Part shown: piece after piece, positions 20,104 to 31,811 of the stretch
How the letters are laid out: each line of letters begins with the position of its first letter
How positions within the stretch are numbered: the first letter of the stretch is position 1
Assembly: GCA_029747585.1 (NCBI GenBank)
Contig: JAPEVF010000084.1
Location: 53,561 to 117,560 of the forward strand
DNA: 64,000 bases
DNA from: Pleurotus djamor
Lineage: Eukaryota; Basidiomycota; Agaricomycetes; Agaricales; Pleurotaceae
Direction of reading: 5' to 3'
Translations under genes and position numbers: made by a program
The notes under the pieces: model-generated
Seen by the model: the letters and a program-made list of their open reading frames with translations, nothing else
Told to the model about the DNA's origin: nothing
Database searches by the model: none

Positions 20104-23047
20104 ATGGCGAAAAAGACCAAGGCGAAACAAAAGCCAGAGCCTCAGCCTCAGCCGACTCAGGCTCGTCCCCAGGCTGCCGCTTCACCAGCACCACCTCCTC
20201 CAGCATCACCCGTACTCTCGATACCNGAGCCCCCATCACTTGCGCCGCCTCCAGCCCCGTCTCCAATTCCTTCGTCGCCAGCTCAACCTCCAGCTGCATC
20301 GATCCCGTCCTTTTTCCCCAATAACCCTTCAGCCAATCCCTCTCCTGTGCCTACACCGAGCGCAACCTCTGTATACCTGCCACCCCCAGACCTTGCGAAC
20401 AAGCCGCCATCATTCCTAGCGACTCCCAGGATCGTCACGATAGCTGAAGAAGATGAAGAGGCGGAATATGATGACCGGTATATTGAATGTGCGTTCTTCT
20501 TTTCGACTTCCAATNCTGTCACTCAAGCATAGAGAGAAGGAGCACTGACTGTTGCAATGTAGACTCCGACAAGGATGGCCGTCGCCCTCTTAGCTCTGAT
20601 CTCCTTTACGAACCTCCATATCAAGAAGACTGGGCGCTTAACACTAATAATGGCGATGCCAACAGCTCTCAAGCTGGATACGACACTCACGACGCTCACG
20701 ACGCTCACGAACACGATAACTGGGNCACAGCGCCTTCTATGTCACCTCCCCCCNGCGCCAGCCCCGGTTCCTCTTGCAAGCAATCCCTACCAAGCAAAGA
20801 TTGATCGTTTTGGACCATCAGACGAAGTTGCAGCAGCAGCAGCAAGAATGGTATCAGCTCCCATGATCTCTGCGTCAGCTGTCGCTGGTGGACGCGGGCA
20901 GGCTATGAGTACTGGGCGAACAACGCCAGCTGGATGGGCCGACACGGCCAGTGTACACACGACGAACGTCCCAGTGCAGCATCAAGCAGGCGCGACGGAA
21001 GCCCCTGCAAATTGGCGGCCCACCATCAACCCAAGTACCTGGGAGCAAGAAGCCGCAAAGTTAGCCCAGAAATCCAAACATCGTAATAGCCGCGGCAGCC
21101 ATTTCGGTGGCAGCGATGGCCGGGGAAGAGGCGACGCGCCTGTCAATTCNAATCCTTGGCCTCAAAGTGGTCATGGTTGGGGACNTGCCGCTGCTGAACC
21201 TATGCCCGCTCAGATGCCTCCGCCTGCTCCCCAGCCAGGTGCATGGCGATCATGGGGTCGACCTGCAACTGCAGCATCATCGGTCCCTCCCCCTCCCCCT
21301 CGTCCCACCACCAGCCCCTGCTGCTCCTCCCCCNTCCCGTACCCTTTCACAATGCGCAAGCGCACGCAAACGCTTGGGGACAACAACCACGTCAAAACAA
21401 TTGGGGCAATGAAGGTGACTACGACGACGAAGACGATGAGGATACGGAAGATTACGATGAAGAGGACGACGATTGGCATCAAGACGATCATCAAGGATGG
21501 GGTCAACCTTCGAATGCTTGGCAAGGACAGCACCGGAGAACGCAGTCTGACTGGACGGGTGGCAAACAAAGTGATCGAGGCCATAAGGTAACTTTCGCTG
21601 ATGGGGGTTCTGAGGGGACACGAAATGTCCTGTCGCCTCATCAGCGTTCTCAGATCTTAAATTCACTGCTCAATAAATCAACTCAGAACAACTATGTGAC
21701 TCAAAATGCCACTTACGGCTACAATCCCCAAATGCAACCCCAGAAAAAGGATAGGCAAAGCAAACGCCATTCCGCCCAAGATGCATGGGGCGCTGGAGGC
21801 TGGGGGAATGAACGCTCAGATCCGGCAGCTGCATGGGGTGCTAATCCAGCTGCGGACTGGGGTGCTGGCGGTCAAACCACGTCCAATGCTTGGGGTGATG
21901 GTGGGGGAGGAGGATGGGGAGCAGCTCCGAAGCACCCTCCTAAAGAAGCCAAAGCCAAGAAGACAGGTGCTCATGGGGGGCAGAGTCATGGGCAGTCGTG
22001 GGGAGCACCTGCAGACGCTTCGAACGCATGGGGCCAGCCCACCAGCCAAAACGCGGATTCATGGGGTCAGCCTGTGGATGCCTGGAAGGCCGGCGGTGGT
22101 TGGGGTAACCCGGAGGATGACGAGGATGCAGCTGTGGAAGGTGATCGCCGCGTTCATTTCTCGCCTCCGTCCACCTCTGCAACATCTTGGGGGGCAATCG
22201 GGTCGCGTCAGCGTATTCTATGCCTTCCAAGACGTTTATGCATGCCTTTAACGGCACCGCCACTACATTGACCACTGCCCCCCCNTCCCACCGATATGTT
22301 CAATTATCCTAACTTCAGTTTCGCAGATTCAAAGCACGAAGCTATTGACTCGGTGAAGGATGCGTTGTTTGGTCGCAAACGATTCGCGAAAGATCGAATT
22401 CATTGGCAGTTCCCCCCCGACAAAGATCAGCGCGTCGCCCAAGTGTTGGAATGGATTCAGAAAATGCATTACAACCTTGGAGAGTTCGGGGTACGTCTCA
22501 ATCAGACTCTTTCTAACTACGGCACTTGTTCAACGCGTTTTCAGCTTCACCAATTTCTTCAAAGCCGCGAACGGGGTGCTCTCGTCACCAACGCAGCCTA
22601 CCGAGCGCCGAATAAGCCCAACGAACCTGCCTTTGACTGGTTAACCTTTGATCAACTTCAGGGTACGATGGACAAGACAATTCAGACCTCTGTCGCGTTC
22701 TATGACCCATCCACGCAAGTCATCATTTTCATCTTTCTTCCTTCAAAAACAGGAAATAGTGTGGCCATGTGGCGACGAAAAATCAGAGTCCCCAATAATG
22801 CAAGGCTATCGCTGCAGCCTGAACTTAGCATGGCGTTGGCTGGGTTAAGGAAGGATAAGGATTATTTTGTCCACGTCGATGAGTAAGTCAATCGTTTTAG
22901 GTTTTGTGATCCACCCTTTGACCTTTACGTTGACACAGGCTCCCTCGACCCAAATCGAAGGAGGTCAAATCACCCCCAGTCGTGGCCACCCTTCAACCAC
23001 CTAAGAAGAAGAAGAAAGTCCGATGGTGGAATCCCTTCGAATGGTGA
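20104..23047 (+). CDS. WG-repeat protein with CcmS-related C-terminal domain
   Basis: Exons 20104-20488, 20563-22490, 22545-22882 and 22939-23047, about 919 residues. Parts in order: a Lys-rich start ('MAKKTKAKQK'); a long Pro/Ala/Ser-rich disordered region; a mid region with a highly acidic patch (about 21415-21475) and at least 16 Trp-Gly pairs ('NAWGQ', 'GGWGN', 'ADWGAGG', 'DSWGQP'); and a folded C-terminal domain from 22296 ('MFNYPNFSFADSKHEAIDSV' to 'SVAMWRRKIRVP') ending in the basic tail 'KKKKKVRWWNPFEW'. I recall such C-termini as the CcmS-related domain of agaricomycete proteins; its function is unknown. The frame slips near 21330-21345, 22190 and 22285, always at C or G runs with Ns, so I regard these as sequencing errors rather than decay. 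Confidence 0.78.
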
Positions 23048-23145
23048 CGGGCGCCACCCCTGCAATTCTGTTGATACTTGTTTCGAACGATACCCCCTAC
23101 ATTGCTACGTCCTCTTAATTTATTGTTCTAAGTTGCAAGATTTGC

Positions 23146-23426
23146 CTAGCGTCGCTTCAGAATGAGAACCCCGAACTTTGTTGTTTCTGAGAAACCCAAG
23201 GCGATAGACTCCGAGGAAGACGTTGTCAACACGTGTGACGTGAGCAAATTCTGCAGGTAAAGCCCATCCTCACGGTACTCAACAACGTCTAACTTACAAG
23301 ATCAACACGAACTTCAGTGTTAGTCGGCGGAGACATAAGGTATACCTGATGAATTTGAAATTGTGGCTCGCGAGGTGCTACTATGTTTTCGGACTCGTCC
23401 ACGGCCTGCCGCAGGCGGCTGTACAT
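23146..23426 (-). CDS. Small spliced gene, 77 residues, unknown function
   Basis: Two exons (23298-23426 and 23146-23250) around a 47-nt intron with ideal borders (gtaagt..cctgcag), joining phase 0. The protein begins 'MYSRLRQAVDESENIVAPRE', continues 'FQIHQVYLMSPPTNTEVRVD', then after the junction 'NLLTSHVLTTSSSESIALGF', and ends in basic 'LKRR'. Composition is balanced and codon use resembles its neighbours. I recognise no family. It is convergent with the CcmS-related gene, with about 100 bp between stops. A competing model with a 57-nt intron (GTATAC..TTAG) and a longer 5' frame is possible but would discard the better junction. Confidence 0.5.
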
Positions 23427-23699
23427 GTGGCGTGAGCGAGTTGAGAGGGTCGAGCTCAGTCACGACACACGAGGCGGTGATTAGGAGAGATAGGGAGGCA
23501 GACCAATAGCTGACTGGGGTAAAGCCGTTAGATTGGTGAAATACACCATTTCTCGAGGTACCCACAGCAAAGCCCAAGCAATATGTCACGTACGTCTGCT
23601 CGATCAAGGCCCTACAAGGGCTCAATGGCATTGGCGTAACACCCCCACACGCTTTGTACGAGTCCAAAACCCATCACTCAAGTGATGAATGGAGTGGAT

Positions 23700-24600
23700 G
23701 TAGAATAACCAAATAACGAACGAAGGGCCATATAAATATGGCAGCACCTGAGACTTATTGGTAAACAACAAACGAAGTTATCTATTTGAAGAGACAATGG
23801 TGAGAACTATAAGGCCATGTCAGAGTCCTTCTCATCACCATTGCTAATGACTGACTTCGTCCTCATTACCGCTGTCTCCGGTGTAGGAATAGCAACTAGG
23901 GTACTGGCATACTGCGAGTAACAGATCAGTAGAATAGGTATAGGGCTCACCTCAGTCTACTGTGGTAAAAGAATCAATTCGGCGGTCACGCGTCACAGGG
24001 GCCTTGGAATCAACGAAATGTCACGTCTGTCACGCGTCTCGGGACAGATTGACGAAAATTCTGGTCGGAAGTCACCCAAAATTCGCGTCTTTGGGTTGTT
24101 TTTGGGCCCTAAATTCAAGGGGCCGCAGCGTATTTATTTTCTAACACAATGCCCAAAATACATTATTCACCTCTTTTCCGGTCGACTACCCCCCCTACCC
24201 CCGAAAAAAAAAATGAAAAAAGTATCAAATCGCAAGGACCTACCCCCCTACTCCCCCNCTCATTTCCCCGTANGCATGACTTCTACCGCGTTTGGGAGCT
24301 GGTAGAACTCCAGTTGCCTTGCATTTTCGCTTTGTTCCTCACCATCCCAAAGTGCTCCCCCCAAGCGGTCAAGCTCAACATTGCCCACCTGCACCGACTC
24401 CCAAAACCCCTCCGGATATTCCCCTGTTGCGTGATCACAGATGTGATTTCAAACGGCGCAGGACTTCGGCTGGACTTCGGTGCTGCTTCAACGCAACGGC
24501 AATGACTCGCTGAAGCCCTGAGATGTCCTTCTCTGCTATCAATGACATGATTGGTTGGTGATTGTTGAGTTTGTGTCCCATCACTGCGAGTTTACAAGAG
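23700..24600. other. Gene-free stretch with low-complexity, transposon-like sequence
   Basis: No credible coding exon. It contains repeated cacgcgtc words around 23988-24046 and C-rich and A-rich homopolymer tracts near 24186-24260 with two Ns. The words and tracts suggest the edge of a decayed transposon, but I find no matching terminal repeats. Confidence 0.4.
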
Positions 24601-24648
24601 AGATTGAGACACTATGATTATGTTGTGTAAGTGATCCACCTGAACCGC

Positions 24649-25311
24649 TCAGAAATGGAAACATACCCAAAGCTTTAGCTTGTTTATTTGTTTGTTCTTT
24701 TTCCGTAAGATGGTACAGAGTTGCTCGAATGAGTGGTAGCGGAAATTTGTCTTGTTTGATGGTTCACTCAGTGCTCGTTCACATAGGCGTTCGAGCTCAG
24801 TGCTGGTGCGCAGGTCCTCACATCGTGGACACGTTGATTTGCCCAGAGAATCCGGCGTCCGAGTAGAGCAATTAAATATTTCAGGTGGACTATAGTCGTC
24901 GTCGCTACTATCTGAGTTCAGCTCAAGAGGGGATGATGGTGATCCAGGTAGAGTGGTCGTGGAGTCTGTAGTCCCGGTGTTGGACTTTTCCGTTTGTTTG
25001 AACAAGGCTGCCACATTTGGTTGAGCGGCCTTTGCACACAGATTGCCAGCAGTCTTTCTAAAGTTGAAGCTCGATTGGTGCTTATTGAATGTGTTCAGTC
25101 CATTTCCATCGCCGAGGGTGATCAGTGTTAGGTAGATATCGCATCGCTTGACCCTGATGCGCTGTCTAGCGTCGGGTCCGGTGCCCTTCTCAATCCAGAA
25201 GACGCCATCCCAGTCTGCATCTGCCTCGGTTATTGGTACCATGGGCCATAATGGGTGAACAAAGAAGTAACGTGGACAAGCGCGTGCTTGGTAGCTACAC
25301 GTCGGTGCCAA
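24649..25311 (-). pseudogene. Transposase N-terminal zinc-finger fragment
   Basis: An open frame of up to 220 codons; the first ATG in it is at 25242. It carries 'LGDGNGLNTFNKHQSSFNFRK' followed by 'AQPNVAALFKQT', the same layout as the N-terminus of the intact transposase at 59.6 kb ('VGGEANLNKRHRGKQSC' then 'STKITSYFHKP'): a BED-like finger with a His/Cys (here partly lost) and a PIP-box-like F-[KH] ending. A Ser/Asp-rich linker with a CPRC pair and a Lys-rich helix follow, then the frame stops. The catalytic part is absent, so I read it as a remnant of a related element rather than a host gene. It may be spliced further downstream (near 24655). Confidence 0.5.
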
Positions 25312-25679
25312 GCAATGCCTCGAGACGCCGCCTGACTACCCCTAATAAAAATTCGATTTGACACCATCTGGCCGTGAACTACCTACCTACCTAAATTGGC
25401 ATTGTGTAGGTAAAATATTATCCTGCGGCCCCTTGGGTCTTCTCGTACTTTTATCAGTACCTTTCCCCAGTCTTCACTGCTTTTCTGTCAGTATCTACAG
25501 CCTCGGCCGTCGTCAACAGATGTACGTCGCAGAGTTCTTCGTTGCGATGGGGCCAAAAAAACGCACTGGAAGTCTCTCTTTGCCCGGGATATGAAGGATA
25601 CTTCATCTGAGATGCTACGATGGGGGTCTCTCTCGTCCTTTCTCCTCCGTCCCTTCATTTTCTCACATTTTTGGTCTAG

Positions 25680-25875
25680 CGTCAACCTGTCTCCTCGCCT
25701 CCTCCGCTGGGGCATTCGACCCAACGCTCCCAGTGCTCTTCGGGGATGCCCCAGTCGCTCGTATAGATGCTTGCGCCTCACATGCTGTAGCCCGTTTACC
25801 CGGTTATGAAGGTGACCTGCGATCATGGCTCCAGGTAGCTCGGAATGCGATGGTGTACTGGACAATGTTTGATCG
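25680..25875 (+). CDS. Probable exon of an unrecognised gene
   Basis: After a 'ggtctag' acceptor a 65-codon open stretch reads well ('LFGDAPVARIDACASHAVAR', 'LRSWLQVARNAMVYWTMFDR') and ends at a GTGAGT donor. Around it, other frames to about 27.2 kb contain hydrophobic stretches (for example near 26480-26530 and 26905-26970) that could be membrane helices. I could not join them into one protein. It may be a spliced gene for a membrane protein or its remains. No family recognised. Confidence 0.35.
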
Positions 25876-27247
25876 GTGAGTTTCATCATGGATTTTGACC
25901 TTGGATTGTACTCTTGAGGACTTACACTATGGGGAGAAATGTGTAGACTTGATCGATGGTGTCAGTTTCCGACACGACCGTCTTTGTGCTATGTACCTTA
26001 CCAGCACAATGAACTGGTGTTTTATCCATCGCTGTCCTCTTTTCCGCTGGGCTCCGTGCTCGCGTTCTGCCAGCGGCGGCGAGGACGCTCGTCAAAAACT
26101 CATTGCCGTTGCTTTGACATTCAACCACGCTTTTGTCGCTGGTTTCTATCTTCCAATGTTGCTCTATGCCTTCACCGTGTTGTTGAACGTTTGGGGTTTT
26201 GGTTTTTTGACCTCCGTCCGTACTTGCCTCACATCTTTGGTTCGCGGTCCGACTGAGACTGACTTTTTTTTTCCTTTCCAAGGATAGGTAACGCTAATAG
26301 AGGGGTGATGGACGTTAGAAGGGCAACCGTTGTCGCCACACACTCAGGCAACAGCCAAACACCTCTCTCATGGATGGACTTCTTCGTCATCCTCGTCTAC
26401 TAATCGTCCCGAACGGGGTTCAAGTACCAAGACCAAAAGTCACCGATGCCCAACCTACACGCCGCAGCCGGAGCTGTTGCCATCATGATGGTCCCATGGC
26501 CATCCACCGTCCTCGCCGTGTACTTTCCTCTATACTCTGGCTAGCCCTCCGATGACGCGACAAGCTCCTCTCACACACAGATGCCCTCGACCGAGGGAGC
26601 GGCATTTCACGTCGACCCCATCACCCCACATGCCTGCCTCGAACTGCTTTCCAATCATCCCGTACGGACGCTGAGGTCCGCGCGGATGAAAGTGATACTC
26701 TCAGAGAAACCTGACCGACGCCGCAGCTGCGAGTGGATGTGGTGGTCTCTCTCAGTCATTGAAACGCTGGAGCAGAGGTACACGCTGGAGTCGAGCTCCT
26801 CGATTGGGTACAGGCTTCTCTGGCGAGTAGAGACTGTGTGCATAGGGATTGGAATTCTGGGTAAAAGCCGTGATTGTGATCGTTGGTCTTCCGTGTCCCA
26901 TGGACTTCCTTATCCTCGCTATCGTGTGTCTGCTTCGTCACACCTTATCTCTGGCTATTACCTGCATCGCATGTATCTCGTGTTGATTTCCCTATACTTG
27001 AATACACGTCTCTTCTTCTCATCTTTGGGTCCTCCGACTGAACTTCCAGATGCACGCCCGTTGGCTTCGTCGTGGTACGCTCAGGCCATTGCTACATGTA
27101 CTCTAGTGTATCCTTGCTCGAAACGAACAGTCTGTAGGTTTTTTGGCGCACATGATGAGAATAGAAACCATTCGGTCAACATATTCTGGATGTCAGAATT
27201 TGAAGTGATCGCAAATGAGCGGGCAACTTATCACGTACAGTTACTTT

Positions 27248-28864
27248 TTAGTCCCTTGTAATATTCTCAACCTCTTCACTCGCCCTCTCCCACCACGACC
27301 ACAGCGGTTCAAGACTTCCCAGCTCCACCTTCACAGGGTCTTTCTGGTTACGAAGNAAAGCGCCACACGCTGGGATCTCCGTCAGAGACGTCATCAATAT
27401 CAACGATCACCAGTGCTGGGAATCGTTCAAAGAGAGAAGATGGCGGTGGTGCTTCGAGCGCAGATGGTGGGAGATATGATTCGAGAAAGATGTATTCAAG
27501 AGATTGGGACGGGATATTGAAGAGGATGGTGATATCGGTAATTCCCTATTCCATGTCTGAGCCGGTCGAAAAATGCACTGAGAGAAGAAACGAAAGCTCA
27601 CATCAGATGTTAAGGCCGCGAGTGAAATGTATTTGATGCTATTGAGGTGCTGTACAAGTTGTCGAAGGCTCAAAATATCCTCGGACGTTGTTTGGAAGCT
27701 CAGGAGATTGTTCAGCATGGAGATCGGGGGCAGGGGAGTAGGGATATCGTCCATTGAAAAGTGCTTGATCGCACTGAATGACGCCGTGGACAATTGTCGA
27801 GAGAAAAAGACCCACAGACTCGGACCAAGCTTGAGTGAAGTGAGTCTAGGGAGATTAACCAGAGTGTCATAAAACCTCTCGGAGATGGCGACATATCCTG
27901 GATAGGGAATCTGGATAAGTTGAAGATTCGGGTGCTGCTTGAGGAGAGGGATGAGCTCGTTGGCGCTCTTCGAAATGTAAATTCGTAGATGGGTCAATTG
28001 GCCTGGTGTAGGAAGATCGAGTAGGATGTTGGAAGGGAAGGGGACTGAGCAGCAGACGGAGATGCGGTGCACGTTTGTGAAAAACGGTAAAACCTTGCGA
28101 AGCTCGGCCCACCCGATCTCGACGGCGTGTTTCCATGGTCTAATGAGACCAGCCCTCTCATGATATGGGTTAAGAATAAGGCCATAGGTGTGGGTTGCCA
28201 GTGATGGATTGAGCGAGAACGTCTGGTATAGCTTTGGAATGCGATGGAATGGGATATAAATGTGCGGGAAGGTAGTATATGGGGCCTGTGGTTCCCAGAC
28301 TACGTCGTAGGCCACCTGTGAGCGAGGGACAAAAGTGAGGAAGGGAGACTGACTGACCAATATTCTCAATACCACGAACTTGCTCTGCGCCGTGTGCTGT
28401 AGCCCATTGGGCGAAATCGTCGGAACCCAAATAGGTTACTGCGATCGAACTATAAATAAGAGGGGTAACGAGGGAATGTAGCTGTTTTGAGACGAGTTGG
28501 AGGGGTAAGAGTGAAGTCCGATCTTGAGAATCGTCGCTGGCGATGACCGTCGCCCAGAGTTCAACAGGGAGTTTCGCTGTTTGGAATGAATCACTACGTC
28601 CTAGGAGTCACTGAATAATTGAACGCTCTTACCTATCATGCTGAAGACGGAATTCGGTCGACGAAGGTCGTCGACTTTGGTTTTTCTTCTTTCGAGGGAG
28701 GAAAAAGAGATTAGATGACAGATCAATCGGATCATAACATACGATGTTTGCTCTCGAGGGCGTTGACTTCGTAAATAATTAGATGCTCGTAGATCTAAAA
28801 AGTTCATCCTGGGCACGTCCAAGCTCCTCCAAGTCGTCATCAAACCGAGTTCTTGCTCTAGCAA
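27248..28864 (-). CDS. F-box-like paralogue A
   Basis: Member of a six-copy family in this window. After an upstream exon ending 'SVFSMI' (about 28636), the F-box-like exon reads 'AKLPVELWATVIASDDSQDR' with 'LVTPLIYSSIAVTY'. The large central exon (about 27607-28310) has regularly spaced hydrophobic/Pro blocks ('LPRLTSLKLGPSLW', 'IPTPLPPISMLNNLLSF') resembling degenerate leucine-rich repeats. The last exon reads 'LFNIPSQSLEYIFLESYLP', 'LFERFPALVIVDIDDVSD' and 'WSWWERASEEVENI', with stop at 27248. An extra N at 27355 shifts the frame and is probably an error. Likely role: Skp1-Cullin1 adaptor, inferred from the F-box alone. The exact start codon is unresolved. Confidence 0.62.
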
Positions 28865-28865
28865 A

Positions 28866-29123
28866 GGCAGAGCTTGATACGGGCACGATAAGTGTGTTGT
28901 GAGAGAGCTTCAGCTCGAACGGCTTGCCGTCCAATGCATTGGACGATGCCTCCGTACCAAGGGGAAGAGAATAGGAGTCACGGAGTGTTGGTCGTTCGTA
29001 TTCTTTCAAATCGTTTCTACAACGTACTCGCGTACCCTTAGATTCGGGGTCCTAGCCTGGTAAGCTAATGCGCCAGTAAGGTAGGTAAAGGAGGCGAAAC
29101 TCGAAGATGGTATGATCCTTTAC
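28866..29123. other. Spacer between F-box-like genes A and B
   Basis: About 260 bp holding the presumed 5' region of gene A. A minus-strand open frame (28779-29009) overlaps it but has no recognisable content. Confidence 0.4.
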
Positions 29124-30682
29124 CTACCGGCTCCTAGTAGCACGCTCAACCTCCTCTTCAGCTTTCTCCCACCACGACCGAAATAGCTCTGGACTTCCTG
29201 CGAAGTACACTTCCGCAGGATCCTTCACATTTCGAAGAAAGCGGACGAGGAAAGCTGGATCGTCTTCAGAGAGGTTGTCTACATCCACGATCACTAGCTC
29301 CGTGAATCGGTCAAAGAGGACGGACGGTGAAGGATTATGGGATCCAGAATCTGGGAGGTATAACCCAACGTAGACGTATTTGAGGAATACAGATGGGATG
29401 TTGAATAGGCTAGGGATTTTCGCAACTTCCTATGTATGAAGAGTATGTGGATGTAGATCGCACCGAAGAACGGGCAGCTTACATTTAATTTTGTACCCAT
29501 TATTGAGAGATATTCGACATTATGTAGGTGCCGGATGAGCTCGGTAAGGAGTGACATGCCTTCTGGTGGTATTTGAATGCTCCGGAGATTGTTCAGTGTT
29601 GAAATTGGGAGCATGGGAGTAGGGATGGTACTGATTGAAAAGTGTTTCAGTGAACTGAGTGACGACTCTGATAGACGGCGAGCGAGGAATCCCCAAATCC
29701 CCTGGTCGGTCTCCAGCGAATTCAGCTTGGGGAGTTCAATAGCGGTATCGTAGAACCGCTCTAAACTTTGAATGATCACTTGTTCGGTACAAAGAACAGC
29801 GATGGTCTGAAGATCTGGATGAAGCGGCAAGAGAGAGAGAAGCTCTTCAGCGCTCCCTGTGTCTAAGATTCGTAGATGCGTGAGTCGACTTGGATTGGGG
29901 AGACTGCGGAGGACGTCAGAGGGAAAGGTAACGTAGGGGCAAACAGACATGTGGTGTATGTTGTTGAAGAAGGGTAAGATGCTGCGAATTTCGGCCCATC
30001 CGGTCTTGATGATATGTTTCCACCCCATGACCGACGAAGCTCTCCAATGGAGCGGTCTAAGGACGAGGTAGGAGGTGTACGCAGCCAACAGCGGATTGGA
30101 TGAGAACGTCGCTTGTAAGTTCGGAAGACGGTGGAACCGGATGGAAATGTGGGGGTAGGTAGTATACGGGACTGGCGGTTCCCAGACTACATTCCAGTGA
30201 TACGTTCTTGTGAGCAGGATCCGACGTGAGCAAGTGGAAAGAATAACTCACAAAGATCCTCGATACCACGAACGTGTCCCCCGCCGTTTGCAATAACCCA
30301 TTCAAGGAAGTCTTCCGATCCGGAATACACTATCGCGATTGATCGATATATGATGGGCGTCACAAGGGCATGCAGGCGCCTCGAAACAATTTGAAGGGGT
30401 AATAGAGCGCTGCGATCTTGCAATTCGTCGCTGGAGATGACCATCGTCCAGAGTTCCATCGGGAGTTTCACTAGTAACTGTAAGTCAGTGTATTTCAGGA
30501 GACATAAGCAGACTAGATATCTGACCTAACATGTTGAATTCGTAATTTCCTGCGAACACCTCCAGTTTCATTCGCTTGAGGAATCCGCGATTCAGAGGAA
30601 GAGGACAATAGGATCCCAGATAAGCCAAAAGATGTTGTTTGCTCTTAAGGGCTTCGCCTTCTTCGGTCCAACTTCGGTCCAT
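29124..30682 (-). CDS. F-box-like paralogue B
   Basis: Starts with ATG at 30682. First exon 'MDRSWTEEGEALKSKQHL' ends 'FNML', then after the intron (acceptor ctag near 30476) the F-box-like exon 'VKLPMELWTMVISSDELQDR' and 'ALVTPIIYRSIAIVYSGSED'. The central exon (about 29485-30185) carries 'WAEIRSILPFFNNIHHMSV', 'LRSLPNPSRLTHLRI', 'LPKLNSLETDQGIWGFL' and 'IPTPMLPISTLNNLRSI'. The last exon ends 'FRSWWEKAEEEVERA' with stop 29124-29126. It has the same three-part structure, phase-1 first intron and conserved C-terminal Trp motif as the other paralogues. No hydrophobic export signal. Function inferred as E3 ligase substrate adaptor. Confidence 0.68.
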
Positions 30683-31019
30683 ACGGGGCTGCGAAGCGAA
30701 GCCTCTAAGACACCATCACTATTCAAATCGGAGGAGAGGGTATGTCAGTTTGATCGTTATCCTTCCTGACCAGTCCCTCATGGCTGGAAAGAAGCTTGCG
30801 ATACATTCGAAGTCCGCAGCAAACCGTGTGCCAGTGATCGTTCTTTGATTCTTTCATCCAATTAGACCACTTCCAAGGCCAACACCTACGGCGCAACAAG
30901 TGAAATCTGTCCTTCCCGCTCCTCATCGGTATTGTTTAGGTACAACAAGTGAGCCTTGCTTCGCTTTCGTATCCTTGCTATACTCAAGTACTTCACAGCA
31001 GTACTTGAGCAGTACCACG

Positions 31020-31811
31020 ATGTCCGTCACCCCCAACCAACCTTCGCCCTTCGACAGACCAGACGCCGATATTATCTTACGTTCTTCGGACGGTGTCGAG
31101 TTCCGCGCCCATAAACTCGTCTTGTCCCTAGCATCCCCCGTCTTCGATGATATGTTCTCAATGCCTCAGCCGAAACCGTCAAACGAAGACACCACACTGC
31201 CGATTGTGCAGTTTGACGAGGACTCGGTCACCCTTGAAATCCTCCTACGTGACTGCTATCCCATCCCAGACCACGTATTCACTGATATCAGTGATCTGAT
31301 GAAGGTTTTGCGGGCGGCGGATAAATATCAAGTTGATAGGACACTCAGCCGCCTGGAGCAAGTGTATATCACCCTGTGCGCAGACGAAATCAACAAGAAA
31401 CCTGTTGAAGCTTACGTCCTGGCATGCCAGCGCAAATGGAGCCGCCTCTCCCATTTAGCGGTTAAAGCATCACTCCTCTTCGCACACGACCAGATCCAAG
31501 CACAGTTATATTTGGTTGATTTCTCGGCTTTCAGTGGTGAATGCCTCACGCTCCTGCAGTATCACTTCAAGTGTTGTGCCGCGACCCGCACCTTCCTATC
31601 GACTACGTCTATGTCGTATACGATCTTTTCAAGCGCGAAGGAAATGCTAGGCACAAGTGGCCCTCTTGCAATTGTAAAGGACATGGAGTCAGCCACTAGG
31701 GACCTTATGCGCAACACCGGCGATGAACTAGATATTCCATCCAAGCTCATGAGTCACATAACTGGTGTCGTTGGCGAGGTGCGTAGTCTTACCTTCGACC
31801 AAATCCAGTAA
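31020..31811 (+). CDS. BTB/POZ-domain protein 1
   Basis: An intronless 263-residue protein starting at the ATG at 31020. The BTB domain spans roughly residues 10-115: 'FDRPDADIILRSSDGVEFRA' (the D-[AV]-x-[IL] start of the fold), 'HKLVLSLASPVFDDMFSMP', 'IVQFDEDSVTLEILLRDCYP' and 'VLRAADKYQVDRTLSRLE'. A helical, BACK-like C-terminus follows ('YVLACQRKWSRLSHLAVKAS', 'YHFKCCAATRTFL'). Such proteins are large families in mushrooms and are candidate Cullin-3 adaptors; the substrate is unknown. Its C-terminal end ('VGEVRSLTFDQIQ') matches that of BTB protein 2. It is divergent from F-box-like gene B. Confidence 0.85.
   Translation: MSVTPNQPSPFDRPDADIILRSSDGVEFRAHKLVLSLASPVFDDMFSMPQPKPSNEDTTLPIVQFDEDSVTLEILLRDCYPIPDHVFTDISDLMKVLRAADKYQVDRTLSRLEQVYITLCADEINKKPVEAYVLACQRKWSRLSHLAVKASLLFAHDQIQAQLYLVDFSAFSGECLTLLQYHFKCCAATRTFLSTTSMSYTIFSSAKEMLGTSGPLAIVKDMESATRDLMRNTGDELDIPSKLMSHITGVVGEVRSLTFDQIQ

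Noticed and set aside
20575..21591. 338-codon frame ending near 21591 as a separate gene
   Set aside because: Its second half is out of frame; the WG-repeat protein continues in the neighbouring frame after homopolymer slips near 21330-21345.
23320..23667. 115-codon minus-strand frame as a gene
   Set aside because: It starts from ATG-poor context and runs out of phase with the better spliced 77-residue model; its one good junction is weaker.
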